From Sphingopyxis sp. YF1 (lineage in GTDB: Bacteria > Pseudomonadota > Alphaproteobacteria > Sphingomonadales > Sphingomonadaceae), in contig NZ_CP033204.1 of the NCBI RefSeq assembly GCF_022701295.1, forward strand, positions 3,465,001-3,529,000: a DNA stretch of 64,000 bases. Reading direction: 5' to 3'. Positions 8,162 through 17,982 of the stretch are shown here, piece after piece. Both the position numbers and the translations under genes were made by a program. The notes below the pieces were generated by a model that was not told the origin of the DNA, did no database searches, and saw only the letters and a program-made list of their open reading frames with translations. Position 1 is the stretch's first letter. The number at the start of each line of letters is the position of its first letter.

Positions 8162-9568
8162 TCAGTAACGCGAATCGAACGTGGCGGTGACTTCGGTCTT
8201 GCCGTTCGCGGCCACCGGCACCGCCCATTCGACGCGGTCGGCCGAGATGCGGTTGCTCTTGAGGCTTTCGTCGGTGATTCGCACGTCGCCCCACAGTCCC
8301 GATTGCGACAGGTCGACCGTCACCGGACCCGGCCGCGCGTTGGAGACGACATATTTCATCTTGGTCACCCAGCGCGAATCGCCCTTGCGCGTGCGCGACA
8401 CGACGGTCGACTGGACCTTGACGTCGAACGCGTCGCCGGTGCGCAGCGTCATCGCCGATCCCATCGGGGTGTGGCCGATCTGGTTCTCGCCGATGAACTG
8501 CGGGTCGCCGCGCGCGTCGCGCATATAGACGCGGATCGTGCCCGCGGGCAGCTGATCGCCGAGCCCGCCGTTGGCCGAGGTCGAGAAGCGCAGCACGCTC
8601 GCCGCGCTCACCGGTTCGGTGCTGCTGCCCAGCCAGCCGTTGACATATTCATAGGTCGAGCGCGCCGGCGCACCCTTCACGTCGAGGAAGCTCACCTGCT
8701 TCTGCTGCGCATTGGCGATCGTCGTGCGCTCGGCGAGCGGATAGAGATAATAGTCGCCGAGCCGTTCGCGGTCGTTGCTCTCGGTTCCCGCAGCGTCGAG
8801 CGCGCCGGTCATCTGGCGGAAACCACCGCCCCCGCCGGGGTTGCCCGCGACGAGCAGGGTCCGTGCGTTGCTGAAGGTCGTGCCGGTCGAATTGGTCAGC
8901 GTCACCCAGCCCTGCATGTCCATCGCGCCCTTCGCGGCGTCGAACAGCGCGACATAGTCGGCGGTCCAGCCGAGATTGGGGGTGAGGTAGGAAAGGCGCG
9001 CCGGAACCGTTCCCGCCTTTTCGGCCTGTACCGTCACCGACAGTGTCGGCCGCGCGCGCAAATTGGGGGGCAGGCGGTCGAACACCGCGCGCACCGGCAG
9101 GCCGTCGTCGCGCAGCACCTCGATCCGTTCGCCGATCTGGAGCACGATGCCGCCGTTCGCGGCGAGCACCTTGGCGCGCTCGCTGCGTTCGGCGCCGGTC
9201 GCGGGGTTGGTGCGCACCAGCGTGATCGACTGTCCCACCGCCTTGTCCATCAGCTTGTCGGGGGTTAGCAGGTCGAAGTCGAAATTCTGCTCGACGATGG
9301 CAAGCCCGCCGCCCGACAGCGTCACCGTCTCGGGCCGGATCCGCGCCGAGACGTCGGGAAATTCGATGCGGTTGCGCCCGGCATTCACCGCGAGCTGGCG
9401 GTCGTCCTGCACCAGCGACTGACCATTGTTGTAGATGGTGACCGCGACATCGCCTTGCGCGGTGCCGTCGGCCTCCTGCTGCGCGGCGGCGGGCAGTGCC
9501 AACAAGGGAACGACGGCCGCTCCCGACAGGCAAGCTCCACGAAGCCAAGCCTTTGCCAAAGCGCGCAT
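8162..9568 (-). CDS. DUF4139 protein (array gene 1, type A)
   Basis: A 468-residue protein with a signal peptide ending near AAA-QQ (about residue 30). It is type A, matching array gene 4 through GDVAVTIYNNGQSLVQ, EFPDVSARIRPETVTL, EQNFDFDLLTPDKLMDKAVG and the C-terminal NQIGHTPMGSAMTL. It lacks the receptor-like insertion. The chosen ATG has GGGGAGAG upstream, and the longer open frame to 9709 has no signal-peptide logic. This is the first gene of the minus-strand run, so the promoter for all five should lie in the 195 bases upstream. A TTGACC hexamer (minus strand, about 9604-9609) is a possible but unproven -35 box. Confidence 0.87.
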   Translation of the reverse strand: MRALAKAWLRGACLSGAAVVPLLALPAAAQQEADGTAQGDVAVTIYNNGQSLVQDDRQLAVNAGRNRIEFPDVSARIRPETVTLSGGGLAIVEQNFDFDLLTPDKLMDKAVGQSITLVRTNPATGAERSERAKVLAANGGIVLQIGERIEVLRDDGLPVRAVFDRLPPNLRARPTLSVTVQAEKAGTVPARLSYLTPNLGWTADYVALFDAAKGAMDMQGWVTLTNSTGTTFSNARTLLVAGNPGGGGGFRQMTGALDAAGTESNDRERLGDYYLYPLAERTTIANAQQKQVSFLDVKGAPARSTYEYVNGWLGSSTEPVSAASVLRFSTSANGGLGDQLPAGTIRVYMRDARGDPQFIGENQIGHTPMGSAMTLRTGDAFDVKVQSTVVSRTRKGDSRWVTKMKYVVSNARPGPVTVDLSQSGLWGDVRITDESLKSNRISADRVEWAVPVAANGKTEVTATFDSRY

Positions 9569-9668
9569 AATCGCTCTCCCCACTGTTGCTGCCGGGCAGG
9601 CTAGGTCAAGTCGTCGCGATTGGCCAGCACGAAATCGTACCGGATCGGGATGCGCATCGGGCCCCATG

Positions 9669-9735
9669 AACGAAGCCCCGAACCCGCCGCGGCCGCCGCA
9701 ATGTGGCACGTCCGCGAAGGATTCGGGGCTTCGTT
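9669..9735. terminator. Terminator-like inverted repeat between DUF4167 and the DUF4139 array
   Basis: Perfect 14-bp arms AACGAAGCCCCGAA (9669-9682) and TTCGGGGCTTCGTT (9722-9735) enclose 39 bases of GC-rich sequence. It lies directly after the stop of the minus-strand DUF4167 gene and before the array. It could end the hisS-to-DUF4167 transcript. There is no U-run after the stem, so intrinsic termination is not certain. Confidence 0.5.
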
Positions 9736-9763
9736 GAAACGCCCGCGATGGTGGCGCGATGAC

Positions 9764-10624
9764 CTATTCGGCGGCCTCGACCCCGGTGTCGCGCGCCGCA
9801 AGCGTGCGGCGGGTGCGGCGAACCTTCGGCGCCGGAGCGTCTTCGGCGGTTTCGCTCGCTTCGGGTTCGGCGGCAGGCGCCGGACGTCCGATCGCGGGCG
9901 GCAGCACGGCGCTGTCGATCCCGGCACCCGTATCGACATCGGCATCGCGCGGCCGACGCGTCGTCCGGCGTGCACGCGCGGGCTTGGCAACTTCGGCTTC
10001 GGCGCCCTGCGCCTCGGCGTCGACATCGGCGGCCGGCGTCGGCGTCGGCGTCACGGGCGCCCGCTCGGCGCGCGGCTGGCGGTTGCCGCGATCGGCATCG
10101 CGATCGTCGCGACGGGGACGCTCCTGGCGGTCGCCGCGGTCGGGCCGCTCGCCACGATCCTGGCGCGGGGCCCGGTCGCCGCGCTCGGCACGGTCGCCAC
10201 GGCCTTCGCGCGCGTCCTCGCGCTCGCCGGCCTCTTCGCCCTGCCCCTCGTCGATGTCGGTATCGTCGTGCGCGTCGAAATCCTCGACCCCGCGCACTTC
10301 GCGCTGGCGATCCTGCCGATCGGGCTGGCCGCCGTTGCGCTCTTCCTGGCGCGCGCGGAAATCGCTGTGCACGCGGAAATAATGGTCGGCGAACTGGAGG
10401 TAATATTCGGTCTGCACCCGGTCGCCGGCAAGCTGCGCGTCGCGGGCCAGATTCTTGTATTTCTCGATCATCTGCACCGCGTTGCCGCGGGCCCGGCTGT
10501 CGATGCGGTTCGCCTGATCGACGCCACCGCGACCGCCGCCCGACTGCGAGCGGTTGTTGTTGTTATTGTTGTTGCGGCCGCGACGGCGGCCGCCCTGACG
10601 GTTGTTCATGTTCAACTGAGACAT
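9764..10624 (-). CDS. DUF4167 domain-containing protein
   Basis: A 286-residue protein. The first 100 residues form the DUF4167 domain: an Arg/Asn-rich head (GGRRRGRNNNNNNN) followed by RIDSRARGNAVQMIEKYKNL and a stretch ending YYLQFADHYFRVHSD. The remainder is a low-complexity charged tail of Arg/Asp/Glu repeats, then Ala/Pro-rich sequence. The basic, disordered ends suggest nucleic-acid contact, but the family has no firmly assigned function. It is the last gene after hisS, prfA and prmC, a common alphaproteobacterial order. An in-frame ATG five codons downstream is an alternative start. Confidence 0.88.
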   Translation of the reverse strand: MSQLNMNNRQGGRRRGRNNNNNNNRSQSGGGRGGVDQANRIDSRARGNAVQMIEKYKNLARDAQLAGDRVQTEYYLQFADHYFRVHSDFRARQEERNGGQPDRQDRQREVRGVEDFDAHDDTDIDEGQGEEAGEREDAREGRGDRAERGDRAPRQDRGERPDRGDRQERPRRDDRDADRGNRQPRAERAPVTPTPTPAADVDAEAQGAEAEVAKPARARRTTRRPRDADVDTGAGIDSAVLPPAIGRPAPAAEPEASETAEDAPAPKVRRTRRTLAARDTGVEAAE

Positions 10625-10876
10625 CCTGTCGAATAAGCTCTAAGCTATGCCAACCCCTTTTGGCCGACCGCGTCCTTGCGCGTCGTGCCCGCGCTCCCTG
10701 CGCGGCTCTTCCTTTTACCGCCGGCGCCGGACCAAGGCCCTGCACAAGCATCGCAAGTGGGAAGCAGACCTGCCGGACCAGTATCGATGCTGCGCATCGC
10801 CAAAGGGACCCTGATCAGGCCTGTAAGCCGCCCCTACCGTGCTTTCGCGGCGAAACCAAGCGATTTTTGCGTGGCG
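10625..10876. other. Gap between prmC and DUF4167
   Basis: About 250 bases with no convincing open frame, stem-loop or repeat. It presumably carries the 5' untranslated region of the DUF4167 gene. Confidence 0.5.
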
Positions 10877-11722
10877 TCATGATGCAAATGTCAGGACCAG
10901 CGCGCGGTCGCGGTCGCCAAGATCGCGGCGGCACGCCACCGCAAAACCCGTAGCTTCGGCAAGGGCGGAAACCGACATAAGCTGGCTCGCCCCGATTTCA
11001 AGCACCGCCGCCCCGCCGGGCGCCAGCAGACGCGGCAGGTCGGGGATGATCCGCCGATAATCGTCGAGCCCGTCGGCGCCCGCGAACAGCGCCTCCGCCG
11101 GCTCATGGTCGGCGACATCGGGCATCAGCCATTCGGTGTCCGCGATATAGGGCGGGTTGCAGAGGATCAGGTCGAACGGACCGTCGACCCCTGCGCCCCA
11201 GTCGCCCGACCGGAAGTCGGTGCGCGCCGCCATGCCGAGTGCTGCGGCATTGTCGCGCGCATAGGCGAGCGCAAATTCGGACGCGTCGACGCCGACGCCG
11301 GTCGCCTCGGGGAATTCGCTCAGCACGGCGAGCAGCAAGGTGCCCGGCCCGGTGCCCAGATCGAGGACGCGCGCGGGCCATCCCGCCCGCGGCTGGTGCC
11401 CGGTGACGTCGAGGCACGCCTCGACCAGCGTCTCGCTGTCGGGCCGCGGGATCAGCACCCCCGGCCCCACTTCGATCCGGATCGTCCAGAAATCGCGATA
11501 TCCCACGATATAGGCCACCGGCTCATGCCCCATCCGCCGCGCGATCAGGTTCGCATAGATTTCGGGCACCGCATAGCGTGCCGGGTCGAGCAGCAAGGCC
11601 TGCCGCTCGATCCCCAGCGCATGCGCCATCAGCAATTCGGCATCGAGCCGCGGTGTATCGCTTACCGCGGACAGGAGGTTCGCCGCGGTGCGGATATTGT
11701 CGGCGACCTCGCTCACGCCCAA
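10877..11722 (-). CDS. prmC: Peptide chain release factor N5-glutamine methyltransferase
   Basis: A 281-residue SAM-dependent methyltransferase. It has the HemK-type N-terminal helical domain (LDAELLMAHALGIERQALL), the linker ARRMGHEPVAYIVGYRDFW, and the Rossmann domain with motif I LDLGTGPGTLLLA. The catalytic NPPY, which holds the substrate glutamine amide, appears as LILCNPPYIADTEW. The enzyme methylates the glutamine of the GGQ motif in RF1 and RF2. The RF1 gene prfA is directly upstream in the same orientation, as usual, although here a REP-like hairpin separates the two. Confidence 0.95.
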   Translation of the reverse strand: MGVSEVADNIRTAANLLSAVSDTPRLDAELLMAHALGIERQALLLDPARYAVPEIYANLIARRMGHEPVAYIVGYRDFWTIRIEVGPGVLIPRPDSETLVEACLDVTGHQPRAGWPARVLDLGTGPGTLLLAVLSEFPEATGVGVDASEFALAYARDNAAALGMAARTDFRSGDWGAGVDGPFDLILCNPPYIADTEWLMPDVADHEPAEALFAGADGLDDYRRIIPDLPRLLAPGGAAVLEIGASQLMSVSALAEATGFAVACRRDLGDRDRALVLTFAS

Positions 11723-11738
11723 TCACCCACCTCTAATT

Positions 11739-11820
11739 CCGTTCGTGTCGAGCGAAGTCGAGACACGCCACGGCGCAGCGCTATTCCGATGGGCATCTCG
11801 ACTTCGCTCGATGCGAACGG
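11739..11820. repeat. Palindromic REP-like element, GTGTCGAGCGAAG family
   Basis: Imperfect inverted repeat: arm 11739-11763 (CCGTTCGTGTCGAGCGAAGT...) and arm 11796-11820 match except at two positions. It shares its arm sequence with the perfect copy at 37319-37400. It occupies the prfA-prmC gap. Confidence 0.85.
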
Positions 11821-11846
11821 GGTCGGGAAAGCACGGGTGAATCGAA

Positions 11847-12914
11847 CTAGTCACTCAGCCCCGCCAGCCGCTGCGCCTGATCCTCGGCGATCAGCGCGTC
11901 GATCAGCTCGTCCATCGCGCCTTCCAATATCTCGGGGAGGCGGTGCAGCGTCAGGTTGATGCGGTGGTCGGTCACGCGCCCCTGCGGGAAATTATAGGTG
12001 CGGATGCGCTCGGAGCGGTCGCCCGACCCGACCATCGACTTGCGCGCCGACGCCTCGGCGCTGTGGATCTTCTCGCGCTCGAGGTCGTAGAGCCGCGCGC
12101 GCAGCACCTGCATCGCCTTGGCACGGTTCTTGTGCTGGCTGCGCTGGTCCTGCTGGATCACGACCAGCCCGGTCGGGATATGCGTGATGCGGATCGCGCT
12201 GTCGGTCGTGTTGACATGCTGCCCGCCCGCACCGCTCGCGCGATAGATGTCGATCTTGAGGTCGCTGTCGTTGATCGCCACGTCGACCTCCTCGGCCTCG
12301 GGCAGCACCGCCACGGTCGCGGCGCTGGTGTGGATGCGCCCGCCGCTTTCGGTCACCGGCACGCGCTGGACGCGGTGGACGCCGCTTTCGAACTTCAGCT
12401 TGGCGAAGACGCCCTGCCCCGCGACGCTGGCGACGACTTCCTTGTATCCACCGACCTCGGCCTCGTTCGCCGAGATGATCTCGACCTTCCAGCCCTGCGC
12501 ATCGGCATAGCGGCTGTACATGCGCAGCAGGTCGCCTGCGAACAGCGCCGCCTCGTCACCGCCGGTGCCGGCGCGAATTTCGAGCATCGCGGCGCGCTCG
12601 TCGGCAACGTCCTTCGGGAGCAGCTTGATCGCGAGGTCGTGTTCGGCGGCGGGCAGCGCCTCCTCGATACTCGCAAGTTCTTCGGCGGCCATCGCCTTCA
12701 TCTCGGGATCAGCCAGCATCTCGTTCAGCGCGACCACCTCGCCGCGTAGCCGCACGACCTCGGCCGCGGCCTTCGCGACGGGCTCGAGCTCGGAGAACTC
12801 CTTCGACGCCGCGACGAAGTCGGCGGGCGCCATGTCCCCCGTCGCCATTCGCGCCTGCAGCGCGGCGTGGCGTTCGATGATGGCATCGATCTGGCGGGCG
12901 GAAACGGAGGTCAT
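11847..12914 (-). CDS. prfA: Peptide chain release factor 1
   Basis: A 355-residue class I release factor of normal length. The GGQ loop that triggers peptidyl-tRNA hydrolysis is present ([15 protein letters not shown]), as is PVT in [13 protein letters not shown], the RF1 tripeptide that reads UAA and UAG. The N-terminal coiled domain and the C-terminal [11 protein letters not shown] are also intact. It lies between hisS and prmC on the minus strand, with a REP-like hairpin on each side. Its GGQ glutamine is the expected substrate of the neighbouring PrmC. Confidence 0.97.
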   Translation of the reverse strand: MTSVSARQIDAIIERHAALQARMATGDMAPADFVAASKEFSELEPVAKAAAEVVRLRGEVVALNEMLADPEMKAMAAEELASIEEALPAAEHDLAIKLLPKDVADERAAMLEIRAGTGGDEAALFAGDLLRMYSRYADAQGWKVEIISANEAEVGGYKEVVASVAGQGVFAKLKFESGVHRVQRVPVTESGGRIHTSAATVAVLPEAEEVDVAINDSDLKIDIYRASGAGGQHVNTTDSAIRITHIPTGLVVIQQDQRSQHKNRAKAMQVLRARLYDLEREKIHSAEASARKSMVGSGDRSERIRTYNFPQGRVTDHRINLTLHRLPEILEGAMDELIDALIAEDQAQRLAGLSD

Positions 12915-12937
12915 CTACTCACTGTCATTTCAAGTCT

Positions 12938-13021
12938 TCGTCATGCTGAACTCGTTTCAGCATCCATGGCCTGACCTTTCGGCCTCGGGCCATGGACCCT
13001 GAAACAAGTTTAGGGTGACGA
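12938..13021. repeat. Palindromic REP-like element, GTCATGCTGAACTCG family
   Basis: Imperfect inverted repeat with 34-base arms at 12938-12971 and 12988-13021, joined by a short loop. The arms pair through GGCCATGG and the CTGAAAC/GTTTCAG block. It fills the hisS-prfA gap and runs into the last codons of hisS. Confidence 0.8.
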
Positions 13022-14284
13022 GAAAAAGGAATCGAAGACTGCGTGGGCGGTAGGCAACCGATTATAGCGCTCATCCAGGAGCTTTATGTTGCGCGTGTGA
13101 ACGCCATCGCGAACGTCGAGGGAAACAATCAATGCGGGATCAAGCTTACGCGCGCGATCGAAGCGCTTCCGAGGACTGCCAGTCGCCACGAGCTCGGCCC
13201 AAAAGCCCGAACGGCGGAAAGCCGCCGCCAAGCTGGAAGCCGTCAGCTCGCAATCGATATTTTCCGCCACCACGGCAACGTCCGGCACATGAGTTCTAAA
13301 CGAACCGGATTCCTCCACCAACATCGCCAGCCGCTCGATCCCCGCCGCCCAGCCGACCGCCGGGGTCGGCGGGCCGCCGAGATTCTCGATCAGCCCGTCA
13401 TAACGCCCACCGCCGAGCACCGTGCCCTGCGCGCCGAGCCGGTCGGTGACGAATTCGAACGCGGTGTGGCGATAATAGTCGAGCCCGCGCACCAGCCGTG
13501 CATTGCGTTCCCACGCGACCCCCGCGGCGTCGAGCCCCGCGGTGACCGCGCCGAAGAAATCCTGCGCTTCGCTCGTCAGAAACGCATCGATGTCGGGCGC
13601 ACTGTCGGCGACCGGGCGGTCCTGCGGGTCCTTGCTGTCGAGGATGCGCAGTGGATTCTTGTCGAGCCGCGCGATGCTGTCCTCCGAAAGCGCACCGCGA
13701 TGCGCCTCGAAATGCTCGACCAGCGCCGCGCGCCAGGCGTCGCGGCTTTCCGCGTCGCCCAAGGTATTGAGCGTCAGCGTCACGCCCTCGGCGATCCCGA
13801 GTTCCTTCAGCAACTGATCCGCGAACACCAGCAATTCGGCATCGGCGAGCGGGCTGTCGCTGCCCAGCACCTCGGCGTCGAGCTGGTGGAACTGGCGATA
13901 GCGGCCCTTCTGCGGGCGCTCGTAGCGGAACAGCGGCCCATGGGTCGCCACTTTCAGCGGCGCGAACTGCTGCCAGCCGCCCGTGACATAGGCGCGCGCG
14001 ATCCCCGCGGTGAATTCGGGGCGCAGCGTGATCGATTCGCCGCCGCGGTCCTCGAACGAATACATTTCCTTCGACACGACGTCGGTGGTCTCGCCCAGCG
14101 AGCGCGCGAACACCGCGGTCGGCTCGATCACCGGCACCTCGACGCGCTTGAAACCATAGAGGCGGCGCACCCGGTCGAAGGCGTCGACGACGTGCTGGAA
14201 GCGGTCGGCGAAATCGCCGAGCATGTCCTGGGTGCCGCGAACCGGCTGCGGCGTCTGGATCTTCGCGGATTTGTCCTTGCTCAT
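13010..14284 (-). CDS. hisS: Histidine-tRNA ligase
   Basis: A 424-residue class II aminoacyl-tRNA synthetase charging tRNA-His. The catalytic domain is canonical: [13 protein letters not shown] at the start, motif 2 [20 protein letters not shown], the histidine-specific [15 protein letters not shown], and [16 protein letters not shown] leading to motif 3 [14 protein letters not shown]. The frame stays open far upstream to 16399, but that part is antisense to the M61 peptidase. [10 protein letters not shown] is the sensible start. The last 95 or so residues, where the anticodon-binding domain should be, fit the family poorly and are encoded by visibly less GC-rich sequence (see findings). Confidence 0.95.
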   Translation of the reverse strand: MSKDKSAKIQTPQPVRGTQDMLGDFADRFQHVVDAFDRVRRLYGFKRVEVPVIEPTAVFARSLGETTDVVSKEMYSFEDRGGESITLRPEFTAGIARAYVTGGWQQFAPLKVATHGPLFRYERPQKGRYRQFHQLDAEVLGSDSPLADAELLVFADQLLKELGIAEGVTLTLNTLGDAESRDAWRAALVEHFEAHRGALSEDSIARLDKNPLRILDSKDPQDRPVADSAPDIDAFLTSEAQDFFGAVTAGLDAAGVAWERNARLVRGLDYYRHTAFEFVTDRLGAQGTVLGGGRYDGLIENLGGPPTPAVGWAAGIERLAMLVEESGSFRTHVPDVAVVAENIDCELTASSLAAAFRRSGFWAELVATGSPRKRFDRARKLDPALIVSLDVRDGVHTRNIKLLDERYNRLPTAHAVFDSFFSSP

Positions 14285-14377
14285 GCCGCGCGCGTCTAAT
14301 CGCTTTTGGTCGAAAGGCAAAGCGCGCGTGCAGTCCCCCGGCTGGACCTTCCCCGCAAATGGCGGCAGAACGTCGCC

Positions 14378-16303
14378 ATGAAAAAAGCACCGTTCGTCGC
14401 AGCCGCCCTCATCGCCCTCATTCCCGGAGTCCGGGCACAGGACGGCAACAGCCGCCCCGAACCCGTCGTGCAACCCTTCACCATCCCGCTCCCCGCCGAC
14501 CGGCCCTATCCCGGCACGATGCAATTGCGCGTCGACGCCACCGACGTCGCGCGCGGCATCTTTCGCGTCCGCCAGACGATCCCGGTGGCGAAGAGCGGCA
14601 AGCTGACCCTGCTCTATCCCGAATGGCTGCCCGGCAAGCACGCCCCGCGCGGCGCAATCGCCGAGGTCGCGGGGTTCAGGGCCAGCGCCGGCGGCAAGCC
14701 GCTCGTCTGGACGCGCCAGCCGACCGACGTCTACGCTTTCGACATCGACGTGCCGCAGGGGGTGAAGAGCATCGACATCGCCTTCGATTTCCTGTCGCCG
14801 ACGCGCAGCAGCGAGGGGCGCGTCGTCGCCACCCCGGCGATGATCAACCTGCAATGGGAACAGGTGAGCGTCTATCCCGCGGGCTGGTTCACGCGCCAGA
14901 TTCCGGTGCAGCTCGACGTCACGCTGCCCGAGGGCTGGACGGGCGCGGCCGCGCTCGACGGCCTGAAAGTCTCGGGCAATCGCTACAGCTACGCCCCCAC
15001 CAGCTATGAAAATCTGGTCGACAGCCCGATGTTCGCGGGCGCCCATTTCCGCAAATGGGACCTGGGGCAGAATGTCACGCTCAATGTCGTCGCCGACGAG
15101 GCGAAATATCTCGAGGCCAGCCCCGACCATATCGCCCGCCACGCCGCGCTCGTCGCCGAGACGGTGGCGCTGTTCGGGGTGCGCCATTTCGACCGCTACG
15201 AATTCCTGCTCGCGCTCACCGACCAGCTCGGCGGCATCGGGCTCGAACACCATCGGTCGAGCGAAAACAGCCGCAACCCCGACTATTTCACCAAATGGGA
15301 CGAGAATGACAGCGAACGCGGGCTGCTCCCGCACGAACTGGTGCATAGCTGGAACGGCAAATACCGCCGCCCCGACAAGCTCTGGACCCCCGACTACCGC
15401 ACGCCGATGCAGGACAATCTCCTGTGGGTCTACGAAGGCCAGACGAGCTTCTGGGACCTCGTCCTCGCGGGGCGTTCGGGGATGCAGTCGAAGGAAATGG
15501 TGCTCGCCGAATGGGCCACCAACGCCGGTTTCTATGCGGTCCAGCCCGGCCGCGCGTGGCGCTCGGTCGAAGATACGACGCTCGATCCGATCATCGCCGG
15601 CCGCAAGGCACGCGCCTTCCCCAGCGCGACGCGCACCGAGGATTATTACAACGAAGGCTCGCTGATGTGGCTCGAGGCCGACATGCTGATTCGCAATGCG
15701 ACCGGCAACGGAAAGAGCCTCGACGATTTCGCGCGCGCCTTCTTCGGCGGGCGCGAGGGCGACTGGGGCCAGTCGCCCTATGATTTCGACGACGTCGTCA
15801 CGGCGCTGAACGCCGTCCATCCGTACGACTGGGCGAAATTCCTGCGCGAGCGGATGCAGGCGAGCGGCCGTCCGGCGCCGACCGCGGGGATCGAGGCCGC
15901 GGGTTACCGCCTCGTCTGGCGCGACGCCCCGAACGCCTATGACCGCGACCGCATGGCGCAGGCGAAGAACGCCGACCTCACCCACAGCCTGGGGCTGGTC
16001 ATCGACCGCGACGGGGTCGCGGGCAGCATCCTGTGGGACGGCCCCGCCTTCAGGGCCGATATCGTCAACGGGACGAAGATCGTCGCCGTCGACGGCCTCG
16101 CCTACAGCCGCGAACGCATCGAAACCGCGATCCGCGCCGCAACCGACGGCAAGACGCCGGTGAAGCTGCTCGTCGAGCGCGGTGGGCGCTACCGCAATGT
16201 CGAGATCGACTATCGCGGCGGGCTGCGCTGGCCGCACCTCGAAAAGGCCGGCGCCGGCCCCGACGCCTTCGATCGCCTGCTCGCCCCGAGGCGGAGCCTG
16301 TAA
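14378..16303 (+). CDS. M61 family metallopeptidase (glycyl aminopeptidase type) with PDZ domain
   Basis: A 641-residue exported peptidase. The signal peptide [20 protein letters not shown] is followed by a beta-rich N-terminal domain. The gluzincin catalytic domain has the zinc motif [10 protein letters not shown], with HELVH at about residues 319-323, preceded by [13 protein letters not shown]. The region around VYEGQTSFW should supply the third zinc ligand. A PDZ-like domain occupies about residues 520-620 ([37 protein letters not shown]). M61 enzymes cut N-terminal Gly or Ala from peptides, probably in the periplasm. It is transcribed divergently from hisS. Confidence 0.93.
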   Translation: MKKAPFVAAALIALIPGVRAQDGNSRPEPVVQPFTIPLPADRPYPGTMQLRVDATDVARGIFRVRQTIPVAKSGKLTLLYPEWLPGKHAPRGAIAEVAGFRASAGGKPLVWTRQPTDVYAFDIDVPQGVKSIDIAFDFLSPTRSSEGRVVATPAMINLQWEQVSVYPAGWFTRQIPVQLDVTLPEGWTGAAALDGLKVSGNRYSYAPTSYENLVDSPMFAGAHFRKWDLGQNVTLNVVADEAKYLEASPDHIARHAALVAETVALFGVRHFDRYEFLLALTDQLGGIGLEHHRSSENSRNPDYFTKWDENDSERGLLPHELVHSWNGKYRRPDKLWTPDYRTPMQDNLLWVYEGQTSFWDLVLAGRSGMQSKEMVLAEWATNAGFYAVQPGRAWRSVEDTTLDPIIAGRKARAFPSATRTEDYYNEGSLMWLEADMLIRNATGNGKSLDDFARAFFGGREGDWGQSPYDFDDVVTALNAVHPYDWAKFLRERMQASGRPAPTAGIEAAGYRLVWRDAPNAYDRDRMAQAKNADLTHSLGLVIDRDGVAGSILWDGPAFRADIVNGTKIVAVDGLAYSRERIETAIRAATDGKTPVKLLVERGGRYRNVEIDYRGGLRWPHLEKAGAGPDAFDRLLAPRRSL

Positions 16304-16441
16304 GGCCAATCCCCGCGCCTTCCTCTGGCATCCCCGGGGGACTCCCGCATCGCGCAGCCGCGATGCGGGGCTTAATCCCTCGACTTCGCCCGCCCGCAAG
16401 GTCTAAGGCGCGCGCGAATCAAAAACCAAAGGACATCTCCC

Positions 16442-16978
16442 ATGCGCATCGACCTCATCCCGGCCGGCGACAGCCCGCCCGACAGCCTCAACGTCCTGAT
16501 CGAGGTCCCGATCGGCGGCGAGCCGGTGAAATATGAGTTCGACAAGGCTTCGGGCGCGCTGTTCGTCGATCGCTTCCTCCACACCCCGATGCGCTACCCC
16601 GCCAACTACGGCTTCGTCCCGCACACGCTGGGCGAGGATGGCGATCCGCTCGACGCGCTCGTCGTCGCGCGCTCGCCGATCGTCGCGGGCGCAGTGGTCA
16701 AGTGCCGCCCGATCGGCGTGCTGTTGATGGAAGACGATGCCGGCGGCGACGAGAAGCTGCTCTGCGTGCCGGTCAACAAGACCTTCCCCTATTACAAGGA
16801 TGTCGCGACCTACACCGACATGCCGCCGATCGTGCTCCAGCAGATCGAGCATTTCTTCACCCACTACAAGGATCTCGAGCCCGGCAAATGGGCCAAGCTC
16901 AACGGCTGGGGCGACGTCGACGACGCCAAGCGCATCATCGTCGAATGCATCGAGCGCGCGAAGAAGACGGGGTTCTGA
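16442..16978 (+). CDS. ppa: Inorganic pyrophosphatase
   Basis: A 178-residue family I soluble pyrophosphatase of normal length. It hydrolyses pyrophosphate to phosphate and so drives biosynthetic reactions. The signature EDGDPLDALVV supplies the metal-binding aspartates, and YEFDKASGALFVDRFLHTPM and YPANYGFVPHT complete the active site. The gene stands alone, with AAGGAC upstream of the ATG. A perfect 31-bp hairpin follows eight bases after the stop and may serve as its terminator. Confidence 0.97.
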   Translation: MRIDLIPAGDSPPDSLNVLIEVPIGGEPVKYEFDKASGALFVDRFLHTPMRYPANYGFVPHTLGEDGDPLDALVVARSPIVAGAVVKCRPIGVLLMEDDAGGDEKLLCVPVNKTFPYYKDVATYTDMPPIVLQQIEHFFTHYKDLEPGKWAKLNGWGDVDDAKRIIVECIERAKKTGF

Positions 16979-16985
16979 TCCCATC

Positions 16986-17054
16986 ACCGTAGCCCTGAGC
17001 CTGTCGAAGGGCGCCTCTCGGATAGGCGCCCTTCGACAGGCTCAGGGCTACGGT
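16986..17054. repeat. Perfect 31-bp palindromic hairpin, CCTGAGCCTGTCGAAGG family
   Basis: Arms 16986-17016 and 17024-17054 are exact reverse complements over 31 bases with a 7-base loop. It lies between the convergent ppa and mscS-type genes. It belongs to the same broad family as the elements at 19231, 39745, 41541 and 61833, and could act as a bidirectional terminator. Confidence 0.9.
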
Positions 17055-17055
17055 T

Positions 17056-17982
17056 CTATGGGTTCACCTCGCCCTCGTCGGCCAGCACCCGCACATCGGT
17101 GCGCGGATAGGGGACCCGGACCCCCGCTTCCCTGAACCGGTCCCAGATCGTCAGAAACACCTCGCCCTGGATATTGCCGAGCCCCGCTTCGGGGTCCGAA
17201 ATCCAGTAGCGCAGCTCATGCTCGATCGCCCGCTCGCCAAAGGCAGTGATCCACACCACCGGTTCGGGATCGGCCAGGATGCGCGGGTTGGCCTTCGCGG
17301 TTTCGACCATGATCGCCTGCGCGACGCGCAGGTCGCAGTCATAGGCGACCGGCACGCGCATCCGCACGCGCACGTCGCGGCTCGAATAGCTCCAGTTCTC
17401 GACCGGCTGGGTCATCAGCAATTCGTTCGGGATCAGGTGCTTCTTGCCGTCGCGCGTCACGACGCTGACCGCGCGCACCCCGATCTTGGCGACCCGTCCG
17501 ACGTTGGGAATGCCGTTGATCGTCGCCGAACTGCCCATGCTGCTGCCGTCGCCGACGACGATCACGTCGCCCGGCTTGATCGAACGGTCCATCAGCAGGA
17601 TGATGCCGGCGATCAGGTTGCCGACGGTCTTTTGCAGGCCGAAACCGATCGCGAGCCCCGCGGCGCCCGAAAAGACCGCGAGCGCGGTGAGATCGATCCC
17701 GAGCAGGTCGATGCCGAACAGCAGCGCGAGCGTGAACAGCGCGATCGCGATCAGCTTTTCGGTCAACAGCCGCTGCGTATCGTCGATCTGCTTGTTGCGG
17801 CGCAGCAGCCATTTGATCGCGCGCATCGCGAGCCGGACCGCGATGTAGAGCAGGATCGCGACGACCACCGTCGAAAACACGCTGTAGAGCGAGAGGCGAT
17901 ATTGGCCGACGTCGATGCCGATCGCACGCATCGTCGCGACGACGCCCTCCGCCCCCTGGCGAAGCCCCGCCTCGACGTTCAT
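17056..17982 (-). CDS. Mechanosensitive ion channel, MscS family
   Basis: A 308-residue inner-membrane channel with three membrane helices (about residues 28-50, 72-95 and 100-118). They are followed by the pore-lining helix and beta domain: SGAAGLAIGFGLQKTVGNLIAGIILL leads into the conserved DRSIKPGDVI. Then come the MscS beta domain (RVAKIGVRAVSVVTRDGKKHLIPNE) and the C-terminal alpha/beta domain. It opens under membrane tension to release solutes. Its start overlaps the metC stop by four bases (ATGA), so the two genes form one transcript. This coupling to a sulfur amino acid enzyme has no obvious functional reason. Confidence 0.93.
   Translation of the reverse strand: MNVEAGLRQGAEGVVATMRAIGIDVGQYRLSLYSVFSTVVVAILLYIAVRLAMRAIKWLLRRNKQIDDTQRLLTEKLIAIALFTLALLFGIDLLGIDLTALAVFSGAAGLAIGFGLQKTVGNLIAGIILLMDRSIKPGDVIVVGDGSSMGSSATINGIPNVGRVAKIGVRAVSVVTRDGKKHLIPNELLMTQPVENWSYSSRDVRVRMRVPVAYDCDLRVAQAIMVETAKANPRILADPEPVVWITAFGERAIEHELRYWISDPEAGLGNIQGEVFLTIWDRFREAGVRVPYPRTDVRVLADEGEVNP

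Noticed and set aside
13010-16399. An 1129-residue open frame on the minus strand upstream of hisS
   Set aside because: Beyond residue 705 it is antisense to the M61 peptidase, whose motifs and signal peptide are intact. The extension is Arg/His-rich, typical of high-GC shadow frames.
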